Assembly: GCA_014529385.2 (NCBI GenBank) | Contig: CM043969.1 | Location: 23,254,446-23,318,445 of the forward strand | Source of the DNA: Adiantum capillus-veneris | Taxonomy: Eukaryota > Streptophyta > Polypodiopsida > Polypodiales > Pteridaceae | Direction of reading: 5' to 3' | Length of the DNA stretch: 64,000 nucleotides | Part shown: piece after piece, positions 21,308 to 36,453 of the stretch | Numbering within the stretch: the first letter of the stretch is position 1 | Layout of the letters: each line of letters opens with the position of its first letter | Made by a program: the position numbers and the translations under genes | The notes under the pieces: model-generated | What the model saw: the letters and a program-made list of their open reading frames with translations, nothing else | The model's database searches: none | Told to the model about the DNA's origin: nothing

Positions 21308-22501
21308 TGTAACACTTAATGGTCAAAAAACTTATGTGTAGTAGAAATTAGCATGAACATAATGGGCATTTCATTAGAATAGATTCCTAATGAGAATTAC
21401 AAGAGTGCTTGGGTGGAGAGAGCAAGAGTGCTTGGGTGGAGAGTGCCTAGTTAGATAGCATCAACAATACTTTCAAAAGAGAGAGAAATCAAGCTATTGA
21501 CAACAATTGAGGACCGGATTTGCATGGAGCCGGTCCCCCCTCCAAAAGGCTTTGTATTATGGTTTCTCCCATCAAGAGAGACATTGTACAATACAATTCT
21601 TTGTGTTCCTTCAAGACTAGCTAATGCAATGAAGGAAATATTCATGCACTAAGCAAAACAATTAGCAAACAAAACTTTGATTATCCCCGTTCTGAGACCC
21701 AAGACCTCACACACCTTCGAAGATGGTGAGATCTAGCATTGTATGAGAGTAGATTGAGAGGAAGAAGGAGTATCTTACGAGAAACATGTACATCTCCTCA
21801 CATAATCACTCATATTAGCATAGCTTAGCTTAGTAATTAGCATGGTAGAGGAGATGAGCATGCATTGAAGCTTGGCTCTTGGTTGGATTTGCATCCACAT
21901 GCCAAGAGTGTGTCGATGTAGGCTTCTATCTCACAAGCTTGGAGTAGGTGATGAGCTCTCCATTAAAGCTTGGGAAGAGATAGCCTTCTTTGCTTCACAC
22001 ATGAGATTGTGTGAGTGTGTGTGTGATAATTCCTTGCAAAAATCAGTCCCCCTCTCTCTCTTGGGCGAGCCCTCTTGCTATTTTCTCTTGCTATCTCCCC
22101 ATTGGCCCTCCCCAACTCAAGCCAATGATTATTAAGCAGCATAAGTGATAGCCTATTGACATGTGTCCCCCTTTCCCCTTTTGTGAGAGCTTTAGGTAAT
22201 TTAATAATTAAAATAAACTCTCATTGGACCCCTTTGCCTCCTGGCCAATAGGAATCAGGCAAGCCATTGGGTTGTTGAATGCTCATTGGACCCCTTGGGA
22301 GACTGTCCAATAGTCTTCTAGAGGACTTTATTCTCATTGGTTCTTTTATTAAGTGTTTTTAAATTAATTAAAATAGATTTACTCAAGCCTAAATCTCATT
22401 GGTCCACCTCCAAGGCCATCCAATAGGAATTGGGCACACCTTGTGGGCATCTGGGCTAGGGAGCTGACATGTGTCCCTAATTCCCTTTGTGTAAAGGGAG
22501 C

Positions 22502-22553
<52 letters not shown>

Positions 22554-22938
22554 CTTTATCTCTCATCCCCTACTCCCAAGGCTTGCCCCCTCCTATGTAG
22601 GGATTTGAAAAGACTTTTTGGTCACACACAAAGCATCCAAATTCCCCTAGGGTTGACCTTTGGACACAACCTTTGAATTTTGGAACCTTAGCATTTTGGA
22701 AGTCTTAATGGGCTGAACCTTAGGGTCTTTTTAGCCCATTGTTGCACATGGCTCTTTTGCAGATGGCCCCCCCTTTGGATCCCTATTTTCCCTCCTTTGG
22801 ATCCCTACTGTGGCCGGTCTGCTAGCTTAACCACTATTCTAGCTTTTTCTCCCCTGGCACTTCCCCACATTAAATGATCAGTTTAATATGATAAAATCAT
22901 TTAGGAGAATTAGATATTGATTATTATGACATGTTACA
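21308..22938 (-). mobile_element. Chromovirus 5' LTR
   Basis: 1631 bp bounded by TGTAACA and TGTTACA, a 7-bp inverted pair. Compared with the 3' LTR it has a tandem duplication of about 22 bp (GAGTGCTTGGGTGGAGAG, 21401-21440), a much longer (GT)n tract (22505-22551) and a 28-bp duplication near 22790 (CCTCCTTTGGATCCCTA). Otherwise the two differ by only a few percent by eye, so insertion was fairly recent. Confidence 0.9.
22505..22551. repeat. (GT)n microsatellite inside the LTR
   Basis: About 47 bp of GT. The partner LTR has a run of only about 12 bp at the same site, so this tract expanded after insertion. Confidence 0.9.
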
Positions 22939-25917
22939 TCCATAGAGTGGCACAACTGAAATATTGAATGGATGTGCAAAGTATGATGTATTGGGATAGG
23001 TGAGGATAGAGGAGGGTCGACATTGCATGTGTATATAGATTGAAAACATCATACATGCATAGTGTTTCTCCACCATTTAATGTGGACAGTTTCCGTGCAC
23101 GTATGGCTCTTATTTTAAGAGAATATTTTATGGAAATTGAACTTTAAATTCCTCTCTTGTTAGATGTATGCGTTGTGGTTCATACATTGCCAAATTTTCA
23201 AGCTTATAGTTGAGACTTTGTGACACTTATGTATTTATCATATGTAAAATGTGTGCAGCTTTTTTACTTACTATTTTATGCCTTAAAAAAGGATCTAGAT
23301 TTAATCTGGAAAATCTCAGAAAAATTGTTTTGATTGCAAAAGCTCAAAATCAGAAGCTCGCTAAGAAAACACACTCTCATTCATTATGTATCTCTGTAGT
23401 CATATTGGTCTTGCATATGGCTTCAGTGGTATTGTGTGCTGACATAGAAGATATCTTGGAACTTGAGTCAGAGTAAGTGTCAGGCACTTCCTCAACTATA
23501 GTCTCTAAAAGCCCCCTTGAGTCACGCTCTCCGTAGTAGATATTCTACTCTCACTCTCTCTAGTAAAGCCCTGATTTGCTATAACATAGTCTGACCTAAG
23601 GTACATAAAGAGTTGAGTTACTGATTGGAAACATATACATGGCAACCCGTTTTAATACTCGTTGTGAATCCAACCTGGTTATTTCTTCTCAAGCTTGATC
23701 TGGATTACAAATCTTGTTCACTCCTCTACAATCAAAGGTAATGAAGTTAGTATTTGATAAACAAGTGTTTACAAGGACTCTTGATCAAAATTTCCAGCTT
23801 CAATCCTACCAAAGGAGCTAAAGGACCAATCCACAACCTTAAAATCTAGAAAACTCAATTTCAAGTAGCAAATAGTGTCCAAATGACTTCAAAGTTTCTA
23901 CGCATCTGTATGAGTATCTACTAGCCTTGTAAACCAAAAAATGTCAAAAATGAGCTCACTCTCAGGAGATCATAAGCGTGCTTATTATATATTGAGTAAA
24001 AAGATCATGATTTTGTAGTTTGATTGATCCACATTGGTTAAACATGTGTTCAATAACCCTTGAATGAGGTTTTACATTTTTTTGGACCAATTTGATTCAA
24101 TCTCCTAGTAGTTTCTGTGTCTGGCAGTTTCAAATACAAATCTAGTGATCACGCAAGTCCAATGTTGTCCCAATTACTTGAAAATTCTCCGAAGTACTCT
24201 ATCACTACTGTTGGGGTAAAGGTTGTGTGCCTGTTACCTCTATCAGACACGTCAGAGACGTCCGATCGCCCATTACTTGTACACACCTTGTTCTTTACTA
24301 GATAGAAGAATAAGAGGCTCTCTCGCCCTGATACCTCATCCAGGCATGTACGTATGGACGACTACCGACACGCAAGCATGAATATTTACAATGTGCACAC
24401 GTTGCCCCATTTTTAAAACTTGAAGCCACTTTGTAAATCTCCCAAATGCATGTATTTACATCTTTTTGAACATATGACCATGCATATACGCACTACTTTG
24501 TACATACCAAAAGTGGTTTATCAACGTCTTTTTTCCCCATTGGTAAGTGAAACGGCTTTCTTTTGGGTTTTGCTTGTACACATGTGTCATCGATGGCTAT
24601 TTGAAGCTGCTTGTGAAGTATCATAGCAATTGGTCGTCAATTTTGGTCGTTATGCCAAAATGACGCTTTGTGTGTCTGTCGTCGAATTGGTTGTTTTGAC
24701 CCACTTTTGGTGGTCCAAACCTGGAGATACTCCATAGTTGCATTGTCCCCGATGTTGTCAAGCTTCTTGTGAAGTTTTGTGTCGTTTCGACAACTTTTTC
24801 CTTTTTTCCGCTTTGCAGGCTCTATTGACCTAGGGTTTTTTCAGTTGGTCTTTCTCGTACTTTGAGAGTTAGGAACTCATCTTCTACACTAGGGTAAGCC
24901 ACCTATTGGTTCTTGCATGGTTTGGTTAGGCGGTTGTGCCTCTACCTAGCGTTCTACCCATTTCCCGTCTGCTCTTGTTTCTTTGTTTTGGTTAGTTTTC
25001 GCGACAAAAGTTAGTGGTAAGCATCAAAAGCTTATGGCAATGAGTCTACCTCTCATATCTGGAGTCCTCTGAGCTCTCGTAGCAGTCGTAGAAGGCTGTA
25101 GAAGGTCGGATGCTCCTGTGTGCTCTTTGCTCTCTCCAAGTGAGTAATAGTGCAAATGAGCTTGTAAGTGAAGTAAAAAATACTTAACTCTGGACTTCCC
25201 AGCTCACTTGTTACCAAATTCGACATATGCTTCTATCTTGTCATGAAATGCACTTTAGGATTTGAAAGTTCTCAATTTGGACTCCTTTTGACCTATTTCT
25301 CAGAAATCTGTTCACTTTGCCAAAATTGTGCCATTTCGGGCTTTCCACAACTTTATTGTGCCCAATTTTTACCATGGGTTGCCCTTGTCATTAGAATCAT
25401 CACCATCTATTCTTTTCTTTTTTATGATCTCGTTTCACCTATTTTTTATTTTTCTTTTACTTTTATTAAGAAAATCCTAAAAAATAAAGGAAAATTGCAA
25501 ATTGAAACCAAAAGAATCAAAAAATACACAATAATTAGCTGGTAACCCCATGTATATGTATATACACTTATTTGTGGTTTCTCGGCTTGGATTACCACTT
25601 TTTTCCACTTTTTGGCTCCAAAAACACGCATATTTAGTCGTATTTACAAACTTAGAGAATCAAATTCATCATTTGATCTCTTATTATTGCAAAACAAAGT
25701 ATATAAGGGCATAAATATTGTCAATATCCACAATCAAACATAAAAAATCCAAAATCATGTAAGACACTGCCCTCGTAATATCATTTTCTTTGTCCTTGGC
25801 TCGTGTTTTTTAATTCTAGATAAGACATATATATCTCTTCTTTGTCCACTTTTCATAGATTCAAATCTTCTCTAATTTTAGGTGAGCACAGATCTCTCCC
25901 TCTGTTTGTCTCTCCAA

Positions 25918-25920
<3 letters not shown>

Positions 25921-25960
<40 letters not shown>
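25921..25960. repeat. (GA)n microsatellite
   Basis: 40 bp of AG repeats. Confidence 0.95.
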
Positions 25961-25961
<1 letters not shown>

Positions 25962-27170
25962 ATGAAAAATAGACGTGCAAGACTTGAATTTGGTGTTTAA
26001 TTTAAGCCCTAAGCATTATTATCTCTCTACATTGCCCACACGTATGAAGGACAACCACCCCAACAACGTCGCACCCTATGGTGGCCACAGGAGGTCATGT
26101 TGAAGCTCTCTACCACATCATCAAGCAATGTGAAGACGACTTAAATCATGTCGAAATACACTCTATTCACAGGTTGAGGTAGAAGCCCTTTTGACATGGT
26201 TTTGAGAGATCTGTGCATGTGTCAAGCCCTTCCCAAAGCTACTAGATGGTGGTGGAGCATAGCATGAGAAGCACATATGCACAGCCATTGGTATAAAGAG
26301 AGGCGTCATTCCAAGGAGAAACCACACTGGAAGCACCAGCAGCCACCTTAAACATCCACCTTGGAAGGAGAAAAAAATCATGCTCTTGACCTCTAGCTAT
26401 ATGGGTGCCGGTATGTTTGTAGGTTGTAGTTACACATGATCCTCATTAAAAAAAGATAGATGGTGAGAAAAATAGCTATTGTGAAAGATAGTTGCTTATA
26501 ATTATTTAAGTGGGACTCACATAAGAGTGACAAATTTTTGCATATGAAAATATTTGATGAAAATATATGAGGTTATGAATGTGTGAAAAAAATTCACATT
26601 GTTTATATTTGTATTAAAAAGTTATCCTTGAAATGCTACTGGAAAGTAAGAAAATATACTCATTGCAAAAAAACACATGGACTTGCGTAACGTGTAAATA
26701 TTTACACATAAGAAAGTTACAAAATTTACATAGAAATTCATTTTTCATTGCTATAAAAAAGCATATGTAATTTTTTCAGTGTTAAAAAAGAGATGTAAAA
26801 AATTTTCATGTGTAAAAACTACAATATTTACATTCGAATGGCAGTTTTTTGAGTCTAGAAAATGTTATTCACACTCTAGAGTAAGAAAAGTGATATTCAC
26901 ACTCAATTTTCATAGGTGTAAAATGTCTAAAACTTGTAGTGATAGGCATGGCTCAAAGAATGGGGGTTTAGATCCTCTCTTTAGTGGTTCATAGAGTTGC
27001 TTGAAAGAAACCACCTTAAATACAAATTTAGAGATTTACCTTTAATTTTAAATCTGAAGGTAAAAAAATACGAAGATTAGAGAATTGCCCGCGGGCACAC
27101 GTGCGTGCGAGAGAGAGACAGAGAGAGACTTGAACTCCATCCATGAGGATATACTACTATAGAGTTGTGT

Positions 27171-27173
<3 letters not shown>

Positions 27174-27240
<67 letters not shown>

Positions 27241-27305
27241 AAGGTGGAAACTTTCTTGGCAAGCAAGAGGGAGCTTATGCGACAAATTAGGTCCCTAGGT
27301 GTAGT

Positions 27306-27346
<41 letters not shown>

Positions 27347-27391
27347 AAGGTGGAATCTTTCATGCAACAAATTAGGTCCCTAGGTGCAGCG

Positions 27392-27424
<33 letters not shown>
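27174..27424. repeat. Compound (GT)n/(GA)n with repeated spacers
   Basis: (GT)n at about 27174-27199, then three (GA)n runs at 27200-27238, 27308-27344 and 27393-27424. The spacers are related: both contain GAGACCAAGGTGGAA and ACAAATTAGGTCCCTAGGTG, so a (GA)n-plus-spacer unit of about 75-105 bp has duplicated. Confidence 0.85.
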
Positions 27425-27427
<3 letters not shown>

Positions 27428-28083
27428 CTCCCACAGCTCGAGGCACCTCTTGCATGGCGGCAATGGCCGATGGCAGCGATGGCCTCAACTCGAGGAGGCG
27501 GAGGCTTGGTAGACGTATCCCTATAGACGTGATAGTGGAAAACGGTGGTGCGACTGTCTAGATAGAAGAGAAGATGAAGAGAAAGCCTTAGATCCTGCCA
27601 CATGGATCCAGGTCTTCAGTTTTTAATATTTATATATAAGATATATCGATATATAGACAAGAAATTTCCCTTACCACAAGAATTATCCACCTTTTTCAAG
27701 CCAGGAGTAGCTTTTTCGGAGCCAATAGTAGGTGGTATGAGATGAATGTGAATATGACATGTTTAATTTGATGTTCACCAATTATAATTGGAGTGTATTG
27801 GAATTGGTCCATGAAAGATGCTACTTTCAGCACTTTCCGTTCATCTTTCTAATGTGTCACCTTCAATGCAATATTTGCAACCAAGTACGAGAAAAAACAA
27901 CATAGGGATTCTTTGGAGTGGAAAAAGAAAGTTGAAACACCCTTCGATGAAAAGCCTTTAAAAGTTGAGCCGCCTATTTCTTCTTCACCGCCGTTAGAGA
28001 ATTCTAGTAACACAATCTAGCCTAAAGTAAGCCTTGCGTGGAAACTTGAAAGAGCAAGTCGTCATCAAGTGTGGCACACAAAT

Positions 28084-29094
28084 TGTAACATTTAGTGGCC
28101 TAGTAACTTGTGTGTAGCGGAAAATAGCATGAACATAGTGAGCATTTCATTAGAATAGATTCCTAATGAGAATAACAAGAGTGCTTGGGTGGGGAGAGCA
28201 ACAAAAAGAATAACACCTAGTTAGATAGCATGAACAATACTTCAAAAGAGAGAGAAATTAAGCAATTGACAACAGTTGAGGACCGGATTTGCATGGAGCC
28301 GGTCCCCCCTCCAAAAGGCTTTGTATTATGGCTTCTCCCATCAATAGAGACATTTTACAATACAATCCTTTGTGTTCCTTCAATACTAGCTAGTGCAATG
28401 AAGATGTAAACTTCAAGCACTAAACAAAACACTTATCAAACACAACATCAATTCCCTTACGGTCTCAGACCCAAGACCTCACACACCTTCGAAGATGGTG
28501 AGAGCTAGCGGGGTATGAGAGTAGATTGAGAGGAAGAAGGAGTATTCTTACGAGAAAGATGTACAGCTCCTCACATAATCACTCATATTAGCATAGCTTA
28601 GCTTAGTAATTAGCATGGTAGAGGAGATGAGCATGCCTTGAAGCTTGGCTCTTGGTTGGATTTGCATCACAAAGCCAAGAGTTGTTGATGTAGGCCTCCC
28701 TTCTCACAAGCTTGGAGTAGGTGGTAAGCTTTCCATTAAAGCTTGAGAAGGAGAGAGAGTCTTCTTTGCTTCACCCATCAGATTGTGTGAGTGTGAGTGT
28801 GTGTGTGTGTTCATGCCTTGCATAAATCAGCCCCCTCTCTCTCTTGGTCGACCCCCCTTGCTAATTGCTCATGCTACAACCCTATTGGACCTCCCTAGCC
28901 TTAGCCAATGGAAATTAAGCAGCATAAGTGATAGCCTTTTGACATGTGTCCCCCTTCCCCCTTTTGTGAGAGCTTTAGGTAATTTATAGATGAAAATAAA
29001 CTCTCATTGGACCCCTTTGCCTCCTGGCCAATAGGAATCAGGCAAGCCATTAGGCTGTTGAATGCTCATTGGACCCCTTGGGAGACTGTCCAAT
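28084..29094 (-). mobile_element. Truncated solo LTR of the chromovirus family
   Basis: Begins TGTAACATTTAGTGG and tracks the 14024 and 21308 LTRs throughout (for example GAGGACCGGATTTGCATGGA and GCCTTGAAGCTTGGCTCTTG) until CTGTCCAAT at 29094. There it stops abruptly about 1.0 kb into the 1.63-kb LTR. It is more diverged than the pair at 14-23 kb and abuts the 3' end of family F copy B. Confidence 0.9.
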
Positions 29095-29234
29095 GTTAAA
29101 TTTCTAAGATACAAGGGTGACATGCCAAGTGACGTTAAACAAATAAAAAATTGATGTAAAACTGACAATATTATGCAGATATATATTTGATAAGCTTTGA
29201 TATATTTAAAATGAGGCACAAATGAGTTTGTGAA

Positions 29235-31440
29235 TCATAACTCTCCATCTTCAAGTGTTATTAGTGCATTGCTTTTTCTTTGTCCACGTCCTTTTCTCAT
29301 ACATGTAAAAAATGAAGACCTTGCTTGATAGTGGGACTTTTCCATTCCTTGTGTGTTCAGTGTTGCAAGAGGTCCTTCTTTGCAAAATATGGTCCATGCA
29401 TGTAGAGAATATGCTAGAAACACAAATTTCCGTTTGTAAAATTAATGAGATACAATGTGCAATGTTAAAATTTATTTTGATCACAGAAGTGTTTGAACAC
29501 TCGCCAAGTAATAAATGATGTCTCCCCAAGCATCTATGATAACGTTTATCAAAAGTTTTATTGCCTTTTTGAAGACATCTACATAAGTATTTGAGATAGC
29601 TTGATGTCTTAAAATCTTCAAGAAATTGTCAAGATTTTGTCATACTTCCATGCCTTTTTTGGGGCTACATCTGGTCTGATTTTGACATTTGTAGTTATGA
29701 CACAGAGATCCTTCCAACAATTTCACATAGTGTTGACTTGCTTACTATCATGATCGCTCAGGAATCTTCTTGCTTTTGCCCCTCCCATTAAAACATCGTG
29801 CAAAACCTCGCCTATCACTTTAGAAAGAGTAGTATCCTTTTTTAGATGCACTTAACCACCATGAAATCCCACTTGAGAGATTAAACTTCTCATTTTTATA
29901 TGCACTCATTTGCAAGTTAGTTGAATTAATAGAATATGCATAATCAAGATGCAATCAAAGCAATTTGTCCAAGATTATAACCTTTGCATGTAGTGTACAT
30001 GTGTACATTTTTTAAAGTCTATTGATAGAATTGGATCCCAAATCATAAGAGAATATGCGTAGTCCACAACATTCACCACATGCCATCCTCTGGTTCTAGT
30101 TATTGCCTTACAATACAGACATGGATACTTAGTATTAGCACCCCGTATACACCAAACATGCACTTCAATGCCTTTAGATCGGCATTCAGGTGCCATTCCA
30201 CAAGGAAGTCACCCATGCCCTCTACATGGAGATGTTCACCTGCATTTTGGCTTTGAATAATAGAGGGAATTTTGGTCTGTGAACATAGCCAATTTAACGT
30301 ATCATTGCTCTCTAGTGGCAGTTGAGCCAATCCAATCCACCAGAGCTTTATTTCTAATTTATTGAGTTTTGTGACATGGGACGTCTAGCTTACCCTGGCT
30401 ATAGTCTAGTGCTTTATTCATCAAAGATATAGACACTCCTTTCATTTTTGACATTTTTGAATTTGAGTCTCATCCAATGTCATAACAAATACAAGTTTTC
30501 CATCACAATCTATTTCTCACATTTTATAGTATCTCACCATAACATAATAGATTGAACTTTTTTCATATTCATTTAAATATGATTATAAACATTATATTAA
30601 AAAGAGGATTTATTTTTTGTTTCTCGTGTGGCATTGTTCCTTCAATATGGTAATATTCTCCTAAATGTTTGGGTATTTCTTCATTTAACAAAGTTCTCAC
30701 TTTTCCAACATTGTGAAACCTAGGAAACCCAAAGTCTTTGATCTTGTAATATTTAAGTACCCAAACCCAGGTTTTGAAAATGGATAAATATCCCCTTCTC
30801 CTCACTCTTACTGCGTCACAAACCTCTTGCATTTGGGAAGGCTGAACCAATAAATCCATATCTTTTAGTAGATGTTGAAAGATCAATGTTTTTGGATTTG
30901 ATTTTTGAGAAGTTCCAAAAGTTTCAAGATATTTGACCAATTTGTTATCTCATTCTGAGTTTTACCCTTTCCTGAGCATTAGACATGTCACATCCTAAGA
31001 GGTTGGTTACATGTTCTCTAACAATTTTTAACCTTTTTTTCTTTGTCGAGATCCTTCTGTCAAGTTTACCACATCCCTCATTCGTTTTACTCATGCTCTT
31101 AATCCTATTGGGGTTTCTTTTAGAGTCTGCAACTAATCATTCACTTGTTTAAAGAGGCTATTTGGTTTTTAAGTTCCAAAATTTTTGTTGCATTCAAAGA
31201 CAAATTGCTTTGGAGATAATGAATGTATTGTGCATGGTTAATGTGTGATTTAGATAGCCTAGAACTATATCCTAGTAAGCCATCAATTCCATCTCCAACA
31301 AATCTCATCAAATCATGGGGTGTATGAAAAGATGGATACCTTCGAGTTTAGGGATCCAGTGGATACAAACTTCCATCTGTCCATAGGTCAATGTGCTTCT
31401 TTCCTTTGTTGCGAAGTTGATGAGCTTCATTTGAGACTGT
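29235..31440 (-). pseudogene. Family F copy B, decayed
   Basis: Minus-strand blocks run collinear with copies A and C. HIDLWTDGSLYPLDP then LLGYSSRLSKSHINH lie at about 31420-31200, with a TAA inside. LKETPIGLRA follows near 31110. RRRGYLSIFKTW, LLNEEIPKHLGEYYHIEG and TMP lie in the ORF 30940-30569. EGMGDFLVEWHLNADLKALK is in the ORF 30330-30100. CLYC is next, then KKCTHVHYMQRL, a frameshifted match to the LHA-R block. GMEKSHYQARSSFFTCMRKG at about 29350 matches GMEKSHYMARNAYFRHTRHG of copy C. Many stops and frameshifts rule out function. Function of the family is unknown. Confidence 0.75.
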
Positions 31441-32249
31441 AAGAGGTTTTTAATAGACACTGCGTGTAGTTGCATACTCCTTCTTGAGTTTAGTATTCAA
31501 ATGAAACTTGCGATTACTCGTTGTAAGTGAAGAGCATACATCAAAAGGTATTATGGAACTCAAACTAGCATAGCTATAAGCATTAGAACGGCAAAGGGAA
31601 AGCTCGTGGAGGTGAGAAGAGCAAAAGAAAAGAACAGAGGGAAAGCTCATGGAGGTGAGAAGAGAAAAACAAAAGGTCATGGATACAAACAAAAGGGAGG
31701 CGAGAATGAAGTCATTCAAAAGTGAAGGAAATAAATATTTTCCGCCAAGTCACTTTAATGAGGACAAACTTCGAGGTAAACCACAAAAGAGGAGTGTGAA
31801 AACGATATCTTTTTAGATAATGTAATTAGATATGTTTTAGACCACATAGATACACTTTAAATACCTAAAGTGGCCAAATTTGGATCCATTTTGACCATCA
31901 ATGGCTCCGCTAATTAACAACTTAACCACACAACCCTTTTTGAGTCTTTTTTGGACATAATGTTATGGTTATGGTTTCCGCTTCTGCTCAATTTTTAGGC
32001 AAAATGAATGTGGAACGCAATTGTTTTTTTCACTCTTTCCTTTGAGCAGAGAGGGCTGGTTTTGGTGCAGCACTAGCTACCAGCTCTCTTTGCTCAAAAT
32101 TTTTTTTCAGGTTTCTACGTCGGTATGTGCGTCCATGTGAGCGTTGGTATAACCATTTGTATAAATGTCGATATATGCGTCAGTATGTTCCAACACATAT
32201 ACAGACACCAAAAATAGTGACAGGTATAGCGATGTCACGATACCGCGTG

Positions 32250-32560
32250 ACGTGTTTTAGTCACATTGTTACGACTGTCTTGAATGGTGATATGTGTGAG
32301 GAATTTTATGTAACACAGCCTCTTGGTTTTTTCAAGAAAGGACATGAAGATACATTGTGCAACTCGGGGTGCAACTGTAAGAAATATTTGTATGAGTTGA
32401 AGCAATCTTTGTGTGCTTGGTATGAGAAAGCTAACACTCATTTAATTAAACACAGATTTTGTAACAGTCCAACAGAAAGCACTTTGTGTGTAAAGTGTGA
32501 GGGTGATGTACTTCTCATTGTTGTTCAATGTCATCCCTTTTTCCAAGGATATGGCAAAAC
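32250..32560 (+). pseudogene. Copia reverse transcriptase fragment
   Basis: VTTVLNGDMCEEFYVTQPLG then KKYLYELKQSLCAWYEKANT and HRFCNSPTESTLCVKCEGDV follow the Copia pattern (FLNGDL-EE-Y--QP-GF, LYGLKQ-PRAWY, GF--S--D--L). The YVDD box is absent and the flanks are unrecognisable. It is an isolated remnant of about 100 codons. Confidence 0.8.
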
Positions 32561-32569
32561 ATTCTAAAA

Positions 32570-34910
32570 TCAGCTAGAAAATCATCAACATCTTCTTCTA
32601 AATTCCCAAAGAAGATTAGGATATCCTCAAAGGTATAGCATGTGATACTCTCTAAATGCTAGAACCACACAAAGGTTAAAACAATCATTTTTTCTTATAA
32701 CATGCAATTAACCACATAGAGTCTTGAAAGTAATTCCAACATAAATTTTAGATTCTTGTATGAAAATATTTTTTCTTTTTTATGTTATACCAATCCATAC
32801 CATATTCTAGCTCAATTTTGCGGTCTTGAAACCAAACTATGCACTCAAAACTATTTTGCTAAGTTGAGCTAAAACAAGATGAAAACATGCATGTCAAAGG
32901 ATGTGTGATAGTCGACAAGAGGTAGGATGATAGGGTTTGGTGATTCTAGAATTTCTCTTACTCTTTGAGTACCAAACATGAACACCGTTTGTTGTTGAAA
33001 ATGGATCTTGCTATCAATTGCAACATTTATTCTAATGTGTGGAGTATAATTGAAGGGAAAAACCTCTATTCTTGGGCCATTATCTATGGTCTATGCATGA
33101 CCTGATGCTTAAAACAAAATAAAAATACATACGTCTACGAAATACTCGTTGAAATTGTAATTTGTGTTTACAATGATATGCACCTTTTTCCTGGCAATGG
33201 GAACAAATGGGTCATACAAGTTTTTACGATTCATGCAAGCTATTTGATTGTGCTAAAATCTAAGCATTCTTGCAATATGAAACAACAAAAGACACCAAGC
33301 CGTCCTCAATGGGGACGCCAAAATTGAGGCAGTCCGGGGCGTGTAACAAAAGGAGACATCTAAACACCCCTCAGGGTTCCCGTGCTGCTCAATTGGGGTT
33401 GGGGCAACCACAAGCAAGAAAAAGAAACAAAAAACCCACAACCAAACAAGTGAAGGGGCACCACCTAGTTATGAGAGATGCGAACTACGATGCAAGAGAG
33501 ATTTTGTCATGACTAAGAGGAGATGCAACAAAAAACACACAAACAATCTCACACCAAGACACACACCAAATGGAGCGAGAGAGAGCTAAAGCAAAGGAAG
33601 AAGGAGAGGAATGGAACTTCTGTAATATCTCGTTTGTGACTTGAAATTGGAGATGGTTTTCTACAATGCTACCATAGAGCTTGTACAAAAACTAACCCAA
33701 TGTGTATTGAATGCTTAACATTACCAGCACACGTATACATTGTCTTAGGGTGTGGGAGCCCTCTCACCACAATATCCTTTTACAATGGACACAAATTTGG
33801 CAATGAAAACACACTAAGAACTTTATCAAACAAGATCAAATGATAAAACTTAAACGACACAAGTCACCTTGCATTTGCCAAAGAGTTTTACACAAGTGGA
33901 AGGACAAAAATCCTGAAGCCAAGCACGCCTTTGAAGCACCAAAACCTCAATTTTTTATAGTGAAAGAGCATGTACAACAGTGGTTTGAGATAGGGCACTC
34001 ACACTCTCTCACTTTGCAATGTGTAGCATCAAAGATTCTCTCACACCAAGTGTGAAGCTCACAAGGTGATGACTACACCAAAGTCTCTCCTCACGCATAT
34101 AGTTTTGGGGTGCTATGTGAGAGCTTGGGATTATTTACAAGAAGGAGAGGGGGCTATTTATAGGTTGGAGACTCCTTATAAATGTTATTAATAACCTTAT
34201 TTACACGCTAATCAAATCAAGATTAGGATATCTTTTGAATATCAAAACATTACGAGCCTTCTTTGTCTGCTTGATCATAGATGTGGACTCAAAAAAGAGA
34301 ATTATTGATGGTAGATAAGGTGAAAGTAGAGTTTTAAGGAAGGGGAGAGGGAGAGAGAGAGAGAGTTTTTACTATACACATATCTTGAGGTGAGATGCCT
34401 TTTATGGTTTGGTCAATGGCTATTTTGTGTTAGTATGTTAGTGGTTAGTGTTAGTAATCACTAAAAAATTAATGATATATTTACAATGGGTAGAATGAGG
34501 TGTGGTTGAAGTAAGATGGTTGAATCAAGTGAGCGAATCCTTGTGATGGTGAATCTTGAAGAAGTTTTGAACTTACTTGTGTAGGTTCTCAAAAATTACT
34601 GTCGATCCTCTTCTTCTTCTTCTCTTCTTTCATTGTCGCCGCAAAGGTTGAACACCATGATGAAAATGCTGATGTTGGTTGATGAGAATCCCCAAATAGC
34701 AGAGATTAATCATGGTTTTACATGCTAAATTATGTATATAGAGAAAAGGTAAGGGTGGAAGCATGAGTGGGTGGACACCAAAGCTGTCCGGGACATAGAT
34801 TTTAGGAGAGTGAGGAAGCTCTTTTATGGGAGTGACGTTCAAAAAGTAAAAAATTAAATTATGATTGTGGGCATGTAACAACCCGCTTCTTGTTCTCTTT
34901 GTGCAGCTTG
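32570..34910. other. No gene recognised
   Basis: AT-rich DNA with short ORFs lacking conserved motifs and without support on either strand. A short (GA)n run sits near 34351. Nothing else stands out. Confidence 0.45.
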
Positions 34911-34911
34911 T

Positions 34912-36350
<1,439 letters not shown>

Positions 36351-36453
36351 TCCCATGTTTATCTATAAAATTTAGAACAATAGATTCCTCTTCACCGGCC
36401 CAGGTGCAAAACACATCTCCTCCCCTAGCAACAAAATTTGCTCTATCCTCTGA

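Larger units (their letters stand above)
14024..22938 (-). mobile_element. Ty3/Gypsy chromovirus, full structure, 8.9 kb
   Basis: Two near-identical LTRs (14024-15594 and 21308-22938) flank gag and pol read on the minus strand. An initiator-Met PBS lies next to the right LTR and a purine tract next to the left LTR. The domain order gag, CCHC, protease, RT, RNase H, integrase, chromodomain defines a chromovirus. I find no clear 5-bp target duplication. The ORFs carry at least four stops and two frameshifts, so it is not autonomous now. Confidence 0.92.
22939..28083. other. Long stretch without a recognised gene
   Basis: I find no convincing coding sequence on either strand. The short ORFs (23210-23476, 25243-25545 and others) are hydrophobic or AT-driven. 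26440-26990 is AT-rich with diffuse TTTACA/ATTCACA-type motifs. Microsatellites at 25921 and 27174-27424 are listed separately. It may hold old repeats too decayed to name. Confidence 0.5.

Noticed and set aside
23210-23476. 88-residue ORF with an apparent signal/membrane segment
   Set aside because: No homology that I recognise, AT-driven hydrophobic composition, no splice or promoter support.
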